Assembly: GCF_003423665.1 (NCBI RefSeq)
Contig: NZ_BFBY01000006.1
Span: 1 to 64,000 of the forward strand
Length of the DNA stretch: 64,000 nt
From: Lactobacillus rodentium
Lineage (GTDB): Bacteria; Bacillota; Bacilli; Lactobacillales; Lactobacillaceae
Direction: 5' to 3'
Program-made: the position numbers and the translations under genes
In this document: positions 25,743 through 34,766 of the stretch, in pieces
How positions within the stretch are numbered: position 1 is the stretch's first letter
How the letters are laid out: every line of letters begins with the position of its first letter
Notes under the pieces: generated by a model
Databases searched by the model: none
Seen by the model: the letters and a program-made list of their open reading frames with translations, nothing else
What the model was told of the DNA's origin: nothing

Positions 25743-27162
25743 ACCATATTCATTAAAAAAAGCTGCAATTATCAATGCAGCAGGTAAATATTCTAAAATA
25801 TTACTTCAAATTATTGTTGAAGTAATTTTAGCACGTTTATTAACTCCATACGATTATGGTATAGTTGCTGTCGTAACAGTGTTTACTACTTTTTTTACAA
25901 CATTAGCAGATATGGGATTAGGTGCGGCAATTATTCAAGTTAAGTCCTTAACAAAAAAAGATATAGATGATATCTATAGTTTTACAGTATATTTATCTGT
26001 TGCCTTGATGAGCGTTTTTGCGTTATTAGCGTACTGGATTGCAAGCTTTTATCATAATCATGTTTATGTAGGTATTGGGCAATTACTTAGTATTGCGCTA
26101 CTTTTTAATGGGCTTAATATGGTGCCAAATGGAATTTTAAATAGAGAAAAGAAATTTGGTACGATTGCGGTACGAACAGTTGCTGTTTATGTGATTTCAG
26201 TAGTAATAACAATTGGATTGGCATATTATGGCTGGAAATATTACGCTTTAGTAGCACAGGCAATTTTGGTAGCTGTTTTAACTTTTGTTTGGAACTTTAT
26301 TACAACAAAGCCAAGATTTAGTTTAAGATTTTCTTTTGCACCATTAAAAAGAGTTGCAAGTTATTCAGGATATCAATTTGCTTTTAGTTTATTAAATTAT
26401 TTTTCTAGAAATTTAGATAACTTACTAGCTGGAAAATTTTTTGGAAGTACGGATTTAGGATACTACAATAAGTCATATAACTTAATGCAATATCCAGTAG
26501 GTAATTTAACAGGAATTTTGACACCAGTATTGCATCCAGTTTTATCTGATTATCAACATCAAGTTGATTTGATGTATAAGAAATATATGCGTGTAGTAAA
26601 ATTACTGGCAACTGTTGGTATTTATGCGCAAACAGTATGTATTTTTGCTGCTCCTGAAATAATAGGTATTTTGTATGGTAAACAGTGGCAAAATTCGGTA
26701 GTAGTTTTTCAATTATTAGGTATTTCAATTGCAACTCAAATCATTAATTCAAGTAATGGTGGTTTGTTTCAAGCTTTAGGAAATACACGGATGCTGTTTA
26801 TTACAGGATGTATTAATACGGTAACAACAGTTCTTTCAATAATTGGCGGAATTTTTATAGGTAAAACTATTTATAGTTTAGCATTATGGATTTCAATTTC
26901 TTATATTTTGAATTTTGTAGTTAGTTTTTATTTCTTGATTAAACTTGGTTTTAAAAAGAGTATTCTTGAATTTTTGAAAGAACTTTTTCCATATATCTGT
27001 CTTGGAATCTTAATGGAATTTGCTACTATTTTTTATCCATTTCATATTTCTGGTTTATTTTTGTCACTAATAGTTAAGGGAATTTATATTTCGATCTTAT
27101 TTATTTTTGGTGTAATAATTACAGGACAATTTAAGTTTTTGAAGAGTTTGATAAAGAGATAA
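25732..27162 (+). CDS. wzx: Wzx-type repeat-unit flippase
   Basis: A 476-residue polytopic protein of the polysaccharide transport/MOP family with twelve or more helices. Signatures are AAIINAAGKYSKILLQIIVEVILARLLTPYDYGIVAVV, FFTTLADMGLGAAIIQ, LNREKKFGTIA, NLDNLLAGKFFGSTDLGYYNKSYNLMQYP and AAPEIIGILYGKQW. It moves the lipid-linked repeat unit across the membrane. GGAG at 25722 places the start at ATG 25732, inside the end of wzy. It is the last intact EPS biosynthetic gene; the sequence after it becomes mosaic. Confidence 0.92.
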   Translation: MENKPYSLKKAAIINAAGKYSKILLQIIVEVILARLLTPYDYGIVAVVTVFTTFFTTLADMGLGAAIIQVKSLTKKDIDDIYSFTVYLSVALMSVFALLAYWIASFYHNHVYVGIGQLLSIALLFNGLNMVPNGILNREKKFGTIAVRTVAVYVISVVITIGLAYYGWKYYALVAQAILVAVLTFVWNFITTKPRFSLRFSFAPLKRVASYSGYQFAFSLLNYFSRNLDNLLAGKFFGSTDLGYYNKSYNLMQYPVGNLTGILTPVLHPVLSDYQHQVDLMYKKYMRVVKLLATVGIYAQTVCIFAAPEIIGILYGKQWQNSVVVFQLLGISIATQIINSSNGGLFQALGNTRMLFITGCINTVTTVLSIIGGIFIGKTIYSLALWISISYILNFVVSFYFLIKLGFKKSILEFLKELFPYICLGILMEFATIFYPFHISGLFLSLIVKGIYISILFIFGVIITGQFKFLKSLIKR

Positions 27163-27259
27163 AGGATTCTTGGAAGAAAATAGATTGATTGGATAGTTTT
27201 AATATTAGTATAGGTACAAATTGAAAATACTCATGAGGTAAGTTACTAATTAAATATAT

Positions 27260-28392
27260 ATGAAAAAAGAGAGTAAATTACATTTACAAAAAAAGATAAA
27301 GAGATAAAAACAACTTCAAATTCTTATAAAATTACAAGTAAAGGAGTTTATCAGGATAAAATATTTATATCATTAATAATATATTTTTGCGCATTTGGTC
27401 TGTTATTACTAAGTTTAACATTTTTAAGTCATAATCCATCCGAAATTATTGGTATTCTCATTATGTTGGGAAACAGTATTCTGCAATGCATTCTTTGTAA
27501 TGCATACATTGATAACTTAAATAATATTATTCTTGAATTAAAAGAAGTATATGTTATAACAAGGTATACTTGGTTAAAATATATAGGAATAGTGGGTATA
27601 TATAGTTTGATATCTTTTTATTTTCCTTCTATTTTAGGTATTTGTATTAAAGTATTAATACAATTTTTAAAATTTAATGATGTACTATTGTTTTTAGGAT
27701 ATCTTATATTATATTTATTAAGTTATTATTTTGAGTTGTGGATGTTAATATGTATAATTTTATATTTTATTCTAATGATAGCAGTTCTAATTTTTTATAT
27801 GAGAATATCCTTTTCAGATGATAATTTCAATGAAGAGTACAAAAATAAAAATATAGGTAGTTTTTATAATTTTTTTAACTTAAAATTTGGAATATCGCAG
27901 TTGAATAAACTTAAGGATATTGCTAAAAATAATTATACTTTACGAACTTTTTTATCACCCACTAAAATTGAAGAAGCAAGTGAAATAAATGGAAAACTTA
28001 TTATAAGAAATTTAAAATTTTTAAAAAAGAAAAATATTTTTGTTTTTTTAAAATTAAAGAATACTATTCTAGAAAAAAAGGAAAACCATTTTTTAAATAT
28101 AGGTGCTATTTTGATATCTATGACTGCACTAATAATATCTTCTTTAAATAATTCGATTATATTTGGTAGTATTTTTCAGCCTTTGATAGATTCTTTTAAT
28201 AATATTGAGAACGGACAAAAATATACTAGTATAGGTGACGGGTTACTAAGTATAGTGAGAATAATCCCATTTGGTATAATAGCGGCTTTATTGATTATAA
28301 TCGTAAGCAGTCTAATTAAAGAGTGGGAAAAATATGAGAATCGTTCATTTTATACACAAATATTTTTATTTATAGAAGAAGCTGAGAAATAA
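27260..28392 (+). pseudogene. Polytopic membrane protein with broken or missing start
   Basis: From ATG 27463 the frame gives 309 residues, but the same frame is open back to 27277 and adds a coherent N-terminus with a further membrane helix (FISLIIYFCAFGLLLLSLTFL). No ATG, GTG or TTG with a ribosome site occurs in that extension. ATG 27260 opens a +1 frame (MKKESKLHLQKK) that would join the main frame across a run of seven A at 27288-27294. So the gene is either frameshifted, phase-variable, or starts at an unusual codon. The protein has about five membrane segments and a cytosolic basic middle part. The family is not recognised. Confidence 0.5.
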
Positions 28393-28510
28393 TATAATTA
28401 CAATAGTGAGTTAAATATTTTTAATTAAGCTACTTGATAGATTTAAAGACTTAATTTAATTCTTTTTCAAAAGTTCATTCTGAGGTGAGGAAAGCGAAAT
28501 TTTTTGGTAA

Positions 28511-28726
28511 AGAGATATTTTCTATATTACTGATTTATTGTGGAAAATAATTAATACATTATCTGTTTTAGGATTACCAGCATCCGTTGGACTAGTTATG
28601 TTAAGCAAAGAAGTTATTCCAATTATTGCAGGAAAGAAATATTTAGATGGGATACTTTCTTTATAAAGAATTCCGTGGGCAAAAGAACACGAGTATCAAA
28701 ACAATTATTATGAGTTAAAATATTAA
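28511..28726 (+). pseudogene. Remnant of a second flippase gene
   Basis: An open stretch without a start encodes LSVLGLPASVGLVMLSKEV and IPIIAGKKYLDGIL, the conserved C-terminal-half motif of PST-family flippases (usually ...LS.E.I.II.G..Y). After a TAA the same frame continues RIPWAKEHEYQNNYYEL, which resembles the IPWGKEKEY motif found some 40 residues later in intact flippases. This suggests an internal deletion in a decayed gene. It is different in sequence from the intact Wzx upstream. Confidence 0.6.
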
Positions 28727-28786
28727 AAAATTTAGATAAAGTAGTTTAATTGTAGTGTCTTAAAGAGATTAGAGTGAAGCATTAAA

Positions 28787-30139
28787 TTGAAAAAAGATGG
28801 TTTTCTAAAAAGTATCCCATTTAGTGGAATGAGTGTAATAGAATTATTATTGATAGTTTTGTATGTTTTTCAGAAACACATAAATTGGATTTTTGGTATA
28901 GGTATAAATTGGCTTTTGCTAGGTGGAAGTGTATCTTTTGCTTTCATAGTTATATTATTATCTGTTTGGTCTAAGAGCAGATCTTATTCAAAAAGAATTA
29001 TGTATGCAGAGTCATTCTTCATATCCATTAATTGCGTTGGAATTCTTACTATAGGAATTATTAATTCGAGTCTAGGAATTAGGAAAATATCTCTCCTAGA
29101 AAAAATTATTTTTTTCCTAGTTATTGGATTGTTAATTATCTTAAACTTAAGAAAGGGAAGAATAAATAAAAAACAAAATATTAAAGAAGATTTTCTTCGA
29201 GAAACAAGTATATGCTGGATTTTAATATTATTTTTTTTACTAGCTGGTCTATCTATTGCAATAAGCCTATCTCAACTTTTATCTATAAAATATTTGTATT
29301 TTTCTTCTTTTATATTTTGGGGAATATTAATCTATTTGTATTATAGATTAGAAAAAATGAAAGAAAGAACTTTAAAAAGGGAAAAATTAAATTTAATAAA
29401 ATTCCAAGTATTTGATATAATAATAAGTTCAATTTTTTATTTAACTGTAATGATTTGGATATCATCACTTCTAATATTTTATTTTCCTTATTATTTTAAT
29501 TGGATAAACATATGGTTTCCTTTAATCGCTGTATCTTGTACTTTATTAATTATTTTAAAATCATATAAAGAAAATATAAAAAGGTATGATAAAGAAATAA
29601 TTATTTTTTCGTGGATGTTATGTGTAATTTCCTTTATTTTTATTTTTATTATGACAATTCAAAAGAAAATTTGGGGGACATATACAGGATTAAAGGTTAT
29701 ATTAGGGGCAATATATGGTATTGATGCAATTATTTTGCTTACGTTAAAGCAAAAAGATGTTTTTATCAATAATCTCGAGAAGGATAGTTCTTTAATAAAA
29801 AAGAGTAATGGTGAATTGATTGCTAAAGAAATTGAGCTATTTTTGGGTAATATTACTATTTTATTTACTTTTGTAAATGTGATTTTTTATAATGATACAA
29901 TTACTCAGAAAATAATTAAAATTTTATCTCCCTTTTTAGAAAATACTGTACCTCAATTTTTATATTATATTAATAAAATCGACAATTATATAAAAATAAT
30001 AGCTCTTACTATAATAATTATTTTTCTAACCTTTATATTTGCGCTATTTTTACTTTTTATTGAAGAATATATTTGTAAAAAGTTATTTTTTAAGAAAAAT
30101 ATTCCAAAGTCCGATATTACTGATGAGAGTAAGGAATAA
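28787..30139 (+). CDS. Unknown polytopic membrane protein, 450 aa
   Basis: A very hydrophobic, AT-rich 450-residue protein with about ten membrane segments, a Lys-rich cytosolic loop around residues 120-135 and 185-205, and a Lys/Asp/Ser tail (KNIPKSDITDESKE). The start is TTG 28787 with only a weak AGAGTGAAG site. No transporter or enzyme motif is visible and I do not recognise the family. It sits between EPS remnants and Abi-type genes, with the other unrecognised membrane gene upstream. A role in polysaccharide export or phage exclusion is possible but neither is supported by sequence. Confidence 0.6.
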   Translation: MKKDGFLKSIPFSGMSVIELLLIVLYVFQKHINWIFGIGINWLLLGGSVSFAFIVILLSVWSKSRSYSKRIMYAESFFISINCVGILTIGIINSSLGIRKISLLEKIIFFLVIGLLIILNLRKGRINKKQNIKEDFLRETSICWILILFFLLAGLSIAISLSQLLSIKYLYFSSFIFWGILIYLYYRLEKMKERTLKREKLNLIKFQVFDIIISSIFYLTVMIWISSLLIFYFPYYFNWINIWFPLIAVSCTLLIILKSYKENIKRYDKEIIIFSWMLCVISFIFIFIMTIQKKIWGTYTGLKVILGAIYGIDAIILLTLKQKDVFINNLEKDSSLIKKSNGELIAKEIELFLGNITILFTFVNVIFYNDTITQKIIKILSPFLENTVPQFLYYINKIDNYIKIIALTIIIIFLTFIFALFLLFIEEYICKKLFFKKNIPKSDITDESKE

Positions 30140-30209
30140 GAAAGAGGAGTAAGTAACTGTTATGAAGAATAAAATTCCGATAAGATTTTTTTGTTTTTTA
30201 TGTAAATTC

Positions 30210-30228
30210 GGCTCTCTGTCAAATTTTG
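30210..30228 (-). repeat. Terminal inverted-repeat end of an ISL3-type element
   Basis: GGCTCTCTGTCAAATTTTG matches the GGCTCTTxGTCAAAT type of end known for the ISL3 family. It lies 25 bases beyond the stop of the transposase remnant. No partner repeat was found on the other side. Confidence 0.5.
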
Positions 30229-30248
30229 TTTATGATGAGAGTTAGAAG

Positions 30249-30284
30249 AGAATCAAGCGATTAATTCGCTTGATTCTTTTTCTT
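30249..30284. terminator. Hairpin with T run
   Basis: GAATCAAGCGA and TCGCTTGATTC enclose TTAAT and are followed by a T-rich tract. It overlaps the 3' end of the transposase remnant and also follows the 450-residue membrane gene. Confidence 0.7.
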
Positions 30285-30560
30285 TTACTCTATTTTGTTC
30301 CAACCTAATTCTGATTAATAAATGTTTGAAATTACTATAACCATAAGCAGTACGTCCAATTTGTTTAATTTTGCGCATAACTCTTTTAAGGCACTGTCTG
30401 AGTAAGTAGAAGTAAAGACATTTAATATACCTAAATAGTTATGTTTGAAGGTAGTTAAAGGTTGATGCATTGTTTGCCGATAGTTTAGCAGAACAACATT
30501 CTAAACTTTGTTAATCAGAGAAGGCATAAGTAATCACCATCATTTCAATTTCTGAAGCGT
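30253..30560 (-). pseudogene. ISL3-family transposase remnant
   Basis: The minus strand reads RKIKQIGRTAYGYSNFKHLLIRI followed by RLEQN and a TGA at 30255-30253, the C-terminal signature of ISL3-type transposases (N-KIK-IKR-AYGYRNF). Upstream, in another frame, PLTTFKHNYLGIL and TYSDSALKE match the preceding YSNG region, so at least one frameshift separates the parts. The N-terminal two thirds are missing or unrecognisable. It is inactive. Confidence 0.65.
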
Positions 30561-30920
30561 AGAGGTAGAAGATTTTAATGTAAAAAGATTGGGACTTCTT
30601 ATTTCTGCATAAAAATAAGATTAATTAATTGATTTATATGTTTTACTTTGACAAATTATATAGTTTGTTATTAGCAATTAAAGCAAAACCATTTCTAAAT
30701 AGTTTATGAACTGAAGTGATAATAGTTATCTTATTAAATTTTGGTTTGATAGGCTATTGTTTATCGTGCATAAAACCCTTTTATATGACATGGCCATTTG
30801 TTATGATCAATAAGTCGATAAAGAAACTTTCGTATAAGAATATCCTTATGAATATTTTATTAAATAATATTTAAGAGAATAAAGTAGATATAAACGAGGT
30901 ATTAGTTAGGTAGGTTAAAA
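30561..30920. other. Gene-free AT-rich stretch
   Basis: No open frame or hairpin of note. Short minus-strand pieces could be further transposase debris, but none carries a recognisable motif. The promoter of the Abi_2 gene at 30921 must lie here. Confidence 0.4.
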
Positions 30921-31901
30921 ATGTCAGATAATAATTTTAATTATACAATTTCTATTAAAAAGATAGAAAAAATTCAAGCTAAGTTAGAAGATAAAGGATT
31001 AATAATAGATTCACAATATAATATAGTTGATGTAATTGGAAAGTTAGGGTATGAAAATGTAATATTAAAGTATTCTCCATTTTTTTATGATTCATTTCAA
31101 AATTATAAAATTGGTACAAAATTATCAGATATAGTAGATTTATTTTTCTTTGATTTAGATCTCCGAAAAGAAGTATTTAGTATAATGCAACTATTTGAGC
31201 TGCGATTGAAGTCTGCGATGATTGAAATAATATCTTCTTATATTTCTCCTAACTATAATAATTATGTTAAATCAGGTAATTTTGAAGAAAAATATGAGTA
31301 TAAGAATAAAAAGGGAGAAGTTTTATTTAAAACTACTCGAAAATGGTTAAGAAAGAGATTGAAGCAATATAGAAACAAATTAAATCGAGAGCCTAAAGTA
31401 GCAGAGATAATTCCCAAATTATATTTTCATGAAATTGAAGATTGGTATTGTTTATTACGTGAAGATTTAAAATATAAGGTTGCTTTATATATGAAATTTG
31501 GACCTGGTTTTGAAGTATTTCAATCTAAAATAAATGTTGAAGAGGCAACAGTATTCTTACTGCCGATGATAAATTTATATAGAGGTTATAGAAATCAGGC
31601 AGCTCATGAAGGAATAATATTTAATTACTATGACCCAGAATTAAGGTTTCCATATACAGCATATTATAATGGTCAAAAATTGATTCCAAGTGATCGACAA
31701 TATCATTGTGGAATAGGAATTTTGTTACTCTTATCATATTTATTAGATCCTGATTTTCTTTTTAAAAGATTTGACGCTTCATTAGAAATTTTAATTAGAA
31801 ATTATTTAATGAATCATCCAGATCAAAAAGATATAATTAAGGAAATGGGATTAGATCGGGTACACATTTTGACTAAAGATAAAAAGTATATAGAGTTTTG
31901 A
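30921..31901 (+). CDS. Abi_2-type HEPN protein (abortive infection)
   Basis: A 326-residue protein of the Abi family (AbiD/AbiF-like). The all-helical layout and the HEPN motif RNQAAH (Arg224-x4-His229) near the C-terminus of the core identify a probable RNase. The segment LFFFDLDLRKEVFSIMQLFELRLKSAM matches the family's YDLELR...L...E..LR..I region. Such proteins stop phage growth by cleaving RNA after infection; the target here is unknown. AGGTAGG precedes the ATG. It is only distantly similar to the second Abi_2 protein at 36856. Confidence 0.75.
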   Translation: MSDNNFNYTISIKKIEKIQAKLEDKGLIIDSQYNIVDVIGKLGYENVILKYSPFFYDSFQNYKIGTKLSDIVDLFFFDLDLRKEVFSIMQLFELRLKSAMIEIISSYISPNYNNYVKSGNFEEKYEYKNKKGEVLFKTTRKWLRKRLKQYRNKLNREPKVAEIIPKLYFHEIEDWYCLLREDLKYKVALYMKFGPGFEVFQSKINVEEATVFLLPMINLYRGYRNQAAHEGIIFNYYDPELRFPYTAYYNGQKLIPSDRQYHCGIGILLLLSYLLDPDFLFKRFDASLEILIRNYLMNHPDQKDIIKEMGLDRVHILTKDKKYIEF

Positions 31902-31980
31902 TCTAAAAGAGGATAAAGCAATTGAAATTTTGGGTCAAAACTCCATATTTTGTTATTGGACTATACAGAAGGAAAAATAG

Positions 31981-32100
31981 TTGAATTTAGAAGTTAAAAA
32001 ACTTAAGGAGCAAAGCAGATTGGATAGATCCTGTTATAGAGAAAGAAGACATGTTGTAGGTAAAAGAGAACATGAAAAAAGTGAAGCTATAAAGAATTAA
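31981..32100 (+). CDS. Possible 39-residue basic peptide
   Basis: TTG 31981 follows AGAAGG by eight bases and opens a 39-codon frame, Lys/Arg/Glu-rich with no hydrophobic segment. It lies between the Abi_2 gene and a strong hairpin, so it could be transcribed with Abi_2. Chance is also likely; there is no homology to cite. Confidence 0.22.
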   Translation: MNLEVKKLKEQSRLDRSCYRERRHVVGKREHEKSEAIKN

Positions 32101-32128
32101 TTGATTTCATTAATCAGTATACTTGCTT

Positions 32129-32162
32129 AATCAAAAAGGGACTATAAGGTCCCTTTTTGATT
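32129..32162. terminator. Strong bidirectional hairpin terminator
   Basis: Fourteen-base perfect arms AATCAAAAAGGGAC and GTCCCTTTTTGATT surround a six-base loop. The minus-strand NUDIX remnant ends in it, and its start side also closes the Abi_2 unit. Confidence 0.85.
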
Positions 32163-32395
32163 GTATTTATAATTAAGATGTAGAATACTTGCAAGTGAAA
32201 AACTATCAATAATGATGCTCTGTTTTACCATTTCATTAAGTTCATCCAATGTAAGTAATTTATAATCAATAATTTTTTCTTTTTGTTGAAGCACTATAGC
32301 TTGATCAAAATTAGTTTTTACTCCTGTTATTTCTGGAGAATAGAATTTTAAAGATAAGATGTAGATTTTGGTTAAATCCCAGAAATTAAGTATTC
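32142..32395 (-). pseudogene. C-terminal remnant of a NUDIX hydrolase
   Basis: The minus strand is open from about 32395 to a TAG at 32144-32142 and reads FWDLTKIYILSLKFYSP and, later, LLTLDELNEMVKQ and IIDSFSLASILHL, the C-terminal part of ADP-ribose pyrophosphatase-like NUDIX proteins. The Nudix box itself and any start codon are missing; a stop lies just upstream. It is a fragment, not a functional gene. Confidence 0.6.
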
Positions 32396-32461
32396 AGTAT
32401 GAATTAATATGTGAAACAATTATAATATCATTAGTAAAATTTTGATTTATGGAGATAATGA

Positions 32462-34513
32462 ATGGAAGATAATAAGAAAAAATTAAAAGAATCTAGGGTA
32501 AAAGGGGCACTTTATCCTTTAGATAATTTAACAAAAGAAGAGTGCCAACCGCAGTGGGATAAACTTCAAGAGACTATTGAGGATCCTAATGTTCAAAATA
32601 TTGCGATAACGTCTGCATATGACACTGGAAAGACGAGTTTTCTCAGAAGCTTTTTTACTGATAGGAAAGATGAAGTGAAATTTATTTCTGTTCCTTCTTT
32701 TAATAAACATAGTGATGATTCTGAAACAGAACTAGAACAAAATATTATTAATCAGCTTCTATTTTCTGAAGATCCAAAGGATTTTCCTGATTCACGAATT
32801 AAAAGAATGAAAACCGTTGATGAGGAAACTATAAATCTTTTTTATTGTATTACAGTAATTGGACTTTATTGCATTTTATTATGGAACCATTCATTTGAAA
32901 TAGATAAGTTAGTTCGTTTCATCATTTTTATTCTTTTTTGTATATTACTATATTTTATATTCCCCAGTCTAACTCATGCATTGGTCAAATATTCATATAC
33001 TTTAAGAGCTAATTTAGGGTTGGTAGAATTAAGTACTATATCTACAACAACGGATAATAAAGATTTATTTATATTATATGGGGATGAAATAAAATATTAT
33101 TTTATCAAATCAAAAAAGAGATTTCTGATACTAGAAGATATGGATAGATTTGGAGATATTACAGTTTTTCAAAGATTAAGAAGTTTAAATAGAAATCTAA
33201 ATGATGCTGGAATTAGAGTGAAGTTTATATATACCTTAGATGATGGGATTTTTTTAAGTGAAGATCTAAACAATTCAACCGAAGATGAATTAAGATTAAT
33301 AGATGAAAATAAAGCTGCAGAAGATAAGAGTAAATTTTTTGATTATGTCTTATCTATGGTACCAATTAATAATATATCTAATGCAGCAGAGTTTTTTGAA
33401 GAAGAAATAAAAAAATACGATTCTTTAGTTGATGAAGATGGAAAAATACGCATTAAATCGAACTTTATTTCAGGAGTGGGCATTTTTATAAATGATAGAC
33501 GTGAGATTGTTAATATTATTTCTGATTTAGATACTTTTGTACAAAAATTGGTAACGGAAGATGAAAAAGAAACTTATGATTATGATAAATTATTTGGAGC
33601 TATTGTATATAAAAATGTTTATCCTCAAGATTTTAATGATTTAAAATATGGAAAATCAAAATTGAATTGGATTTTCAATAATGAAATTACATTGAGAAAT
33701 GAGATAGTAAAAATAAAAGAAAAGGAAAATGATCCTGAGAAAATTTCAAGTGAAGATTCGAATATATTTAAAGATTTATCATTTGCATGGCTCCTTCACT
33801 TATCTATAGAAGAATTAAAAAATAAAGAAAATTTTTCAAAAGTATCTGTTTCAATTATAAGTTACTTAGAAAATCATCCATTATTATCTTATTTATTAAG
33901 TTCTGGTTTAATAAACAAGAATATTTCAGAATATATATCTACAACTCAATATTTTGATCTAACTTTGAAAGATAGAGAATTTATAATGGATATATTAGCT
34001 CAAAAAATTATTAAGGAGGATCAAGACGTCGATAATCCAGAAAAAGTAATTCAATATTTAAATTTAGCACAAGCGAATTACGGACTAGTTTATTCTTCAA
34101 CGATAACAGAAGTATTGTTGAATGAAGATGAAGAATATTCAGCGGAGAGTTTTGATTCTAGGAATAATCTGCCTGACTTAATTAAGGGGTTAAAAAGGAG
34201 AAAAGATTTCAAGTTAATTGATACTGTAATTACAAATTTAAATCCAGTTATTGATAATAATCAAATATTACTATTAATAGCCGAATTAGGAGAGAATTGG
34301 ATTGAATACTTTAAAGAAATTGTTACCGATAAAGACGAAGAATTGGTAAATAGAGATATTGTATTTTTTATAGATTTTCTTAATGAACATTTTTTCGATC
34401 CAAGATGTAAAAAGATTATTAAGTATTTGAATGATAATAGTATTTTAAGCACGCCTACTTATAGAGATATTATTATGGATAATAATCTTAACGTTGATCA
34501 TTTTTATCACTAG
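32462..34513 (+). CDS. YobI-type P-loop ATPase, truncated at the C-terminus
   Basis: The N-terminus resembles the YobI-like membrane-associated P-loop NTPases. It has PLDNLTKEECQPQWDKL, then a Walker A variant SAYDTGKTS near residues 51-59 (the leading Gly is Ser). Two membrane helices follow (about 125-143 and 152-175), then a Walker B-like FLILEDMDRF and YTLDDGIF. The C-terminal half is helical. Family members I know of run to about 1100-1250 residues; this one stops at 683, exactly where rmlD-derived sequence begins, so it is probably truncated by recombination. YobI-type ATPases are linked to defence islands. GGAG lies seven bases before ATG 32462. Confidence 0.65.
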   Translation: MEDNKKKLKESRVKGALYPLDNLTKEECQPQWDKLQETIEDPNVQNIAITSAYDTGKTSFLRSFFTDRKDEVKFISVPSFNKHSDDSETELEQNIINQLLFSEDPKDFPDSRIKRMKTVDEETINLFYCITVIGLYCILLWNHSFEIDKLVRFIIFILFCILLYFIFPSLTHALVKYSYTLRANLGLVELSTISTTTDNKDLFILYGDEIKYYFIKSKKRFLILEDMDRFGDITVFQRLRSLNRNLNDAGIRVKFIYTLDDGIFLSEDLNNSTEDELRLIDENKAAEDKSKFFDYVLSMVPINNISNAAEFFEEEIKKYDSLVDEDGKIRIKSNFISGVGIFINDRREIVNIISDLDTFVQKLVTEDEKETYDYDKLFGAIVYKNVYPQDFNDLKYGKSKLNWIFNNEITLRNEIVKIKEKENDPEKISSEDSNIFKDLSFAWLLHLSIEELKNKENFSKVSVSIISYLENHPLLSYLLSSGLINKNISEYISTTQYFDLTLKDREFIMDILAQKIIKEDQDVDNPEKVIQYLNLAQANYGLVYSSTITEVLLNEDEEYSAESFDSRNNLPDLIKGLKRRKDFKLIDTVITNLNPVIDNNQILLLIAELGENWIEYFKEIVTDKDEELVNRDIVFFIDFLNEHFFDPRCKKIIKYLNDNSILSTPTYRDIIMDNNLNVDHFYH

Positions 34514-34517
34514 TATT

Positions 34518-34664
34518 ACAACTTATACTTTTGACTTTGCACGTTTATTAGTGGATATGATTGAAAATGATAAGTATGGTTATTATCATGCCACCAACGC
34601 AGAATTACCTGATACTGAAAGTGATCATGATGAAAATGGCACACTAAGACTGGCTACATTTTGA
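34518..34664 (+). pseudogene. rmlD: rmlD remnant, upstream part
   Basis: The frame reads TTYTFDFARLLVDMIENDKY followed by GYYHATNAE, the conserved late part of dTDP-4-dehydrorhamnose reductase (GTPTYTxDFARLL...GxYHATN), then diverges and stops at TGA 34662-34664. No start. The matching C-terminal piece is at 36481-36642, so about 1.8 kb of other genes now separates the two. Confidence 0.75.
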
Positions 34665-34667
34665 AGT

Positions 34668-34715
34668 ACCTCATAATTGTTAGAGATAAATCTAATAATT
34701 ATGAGGTGTTTTTTT
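34668..34715 (+). terminator. Long hairpin terminator
   Basis: ACCTCATAATT-G-TTAGA pairs with TCTAA-T-AATTATGAGGT around a six-base loop, followed by seven T. Confidence 0.85.
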
Positions 34716-34766
34716 GTACCAAAGTTTTTTAACCTTTAAAATATTAGGTAAGAGGTTAATTATAAA

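Noticed and set aside
27181-27260. Terminator directly after wzx
   Set aside because: No hairpin with a T run was found before 27300.
30162-30245. 27-codon frame after the 450-residue membrane gene
   Set aside because: It runs through the IS end repeat, and the ribosome-site spacing (12 bases) is poor; likely chance.
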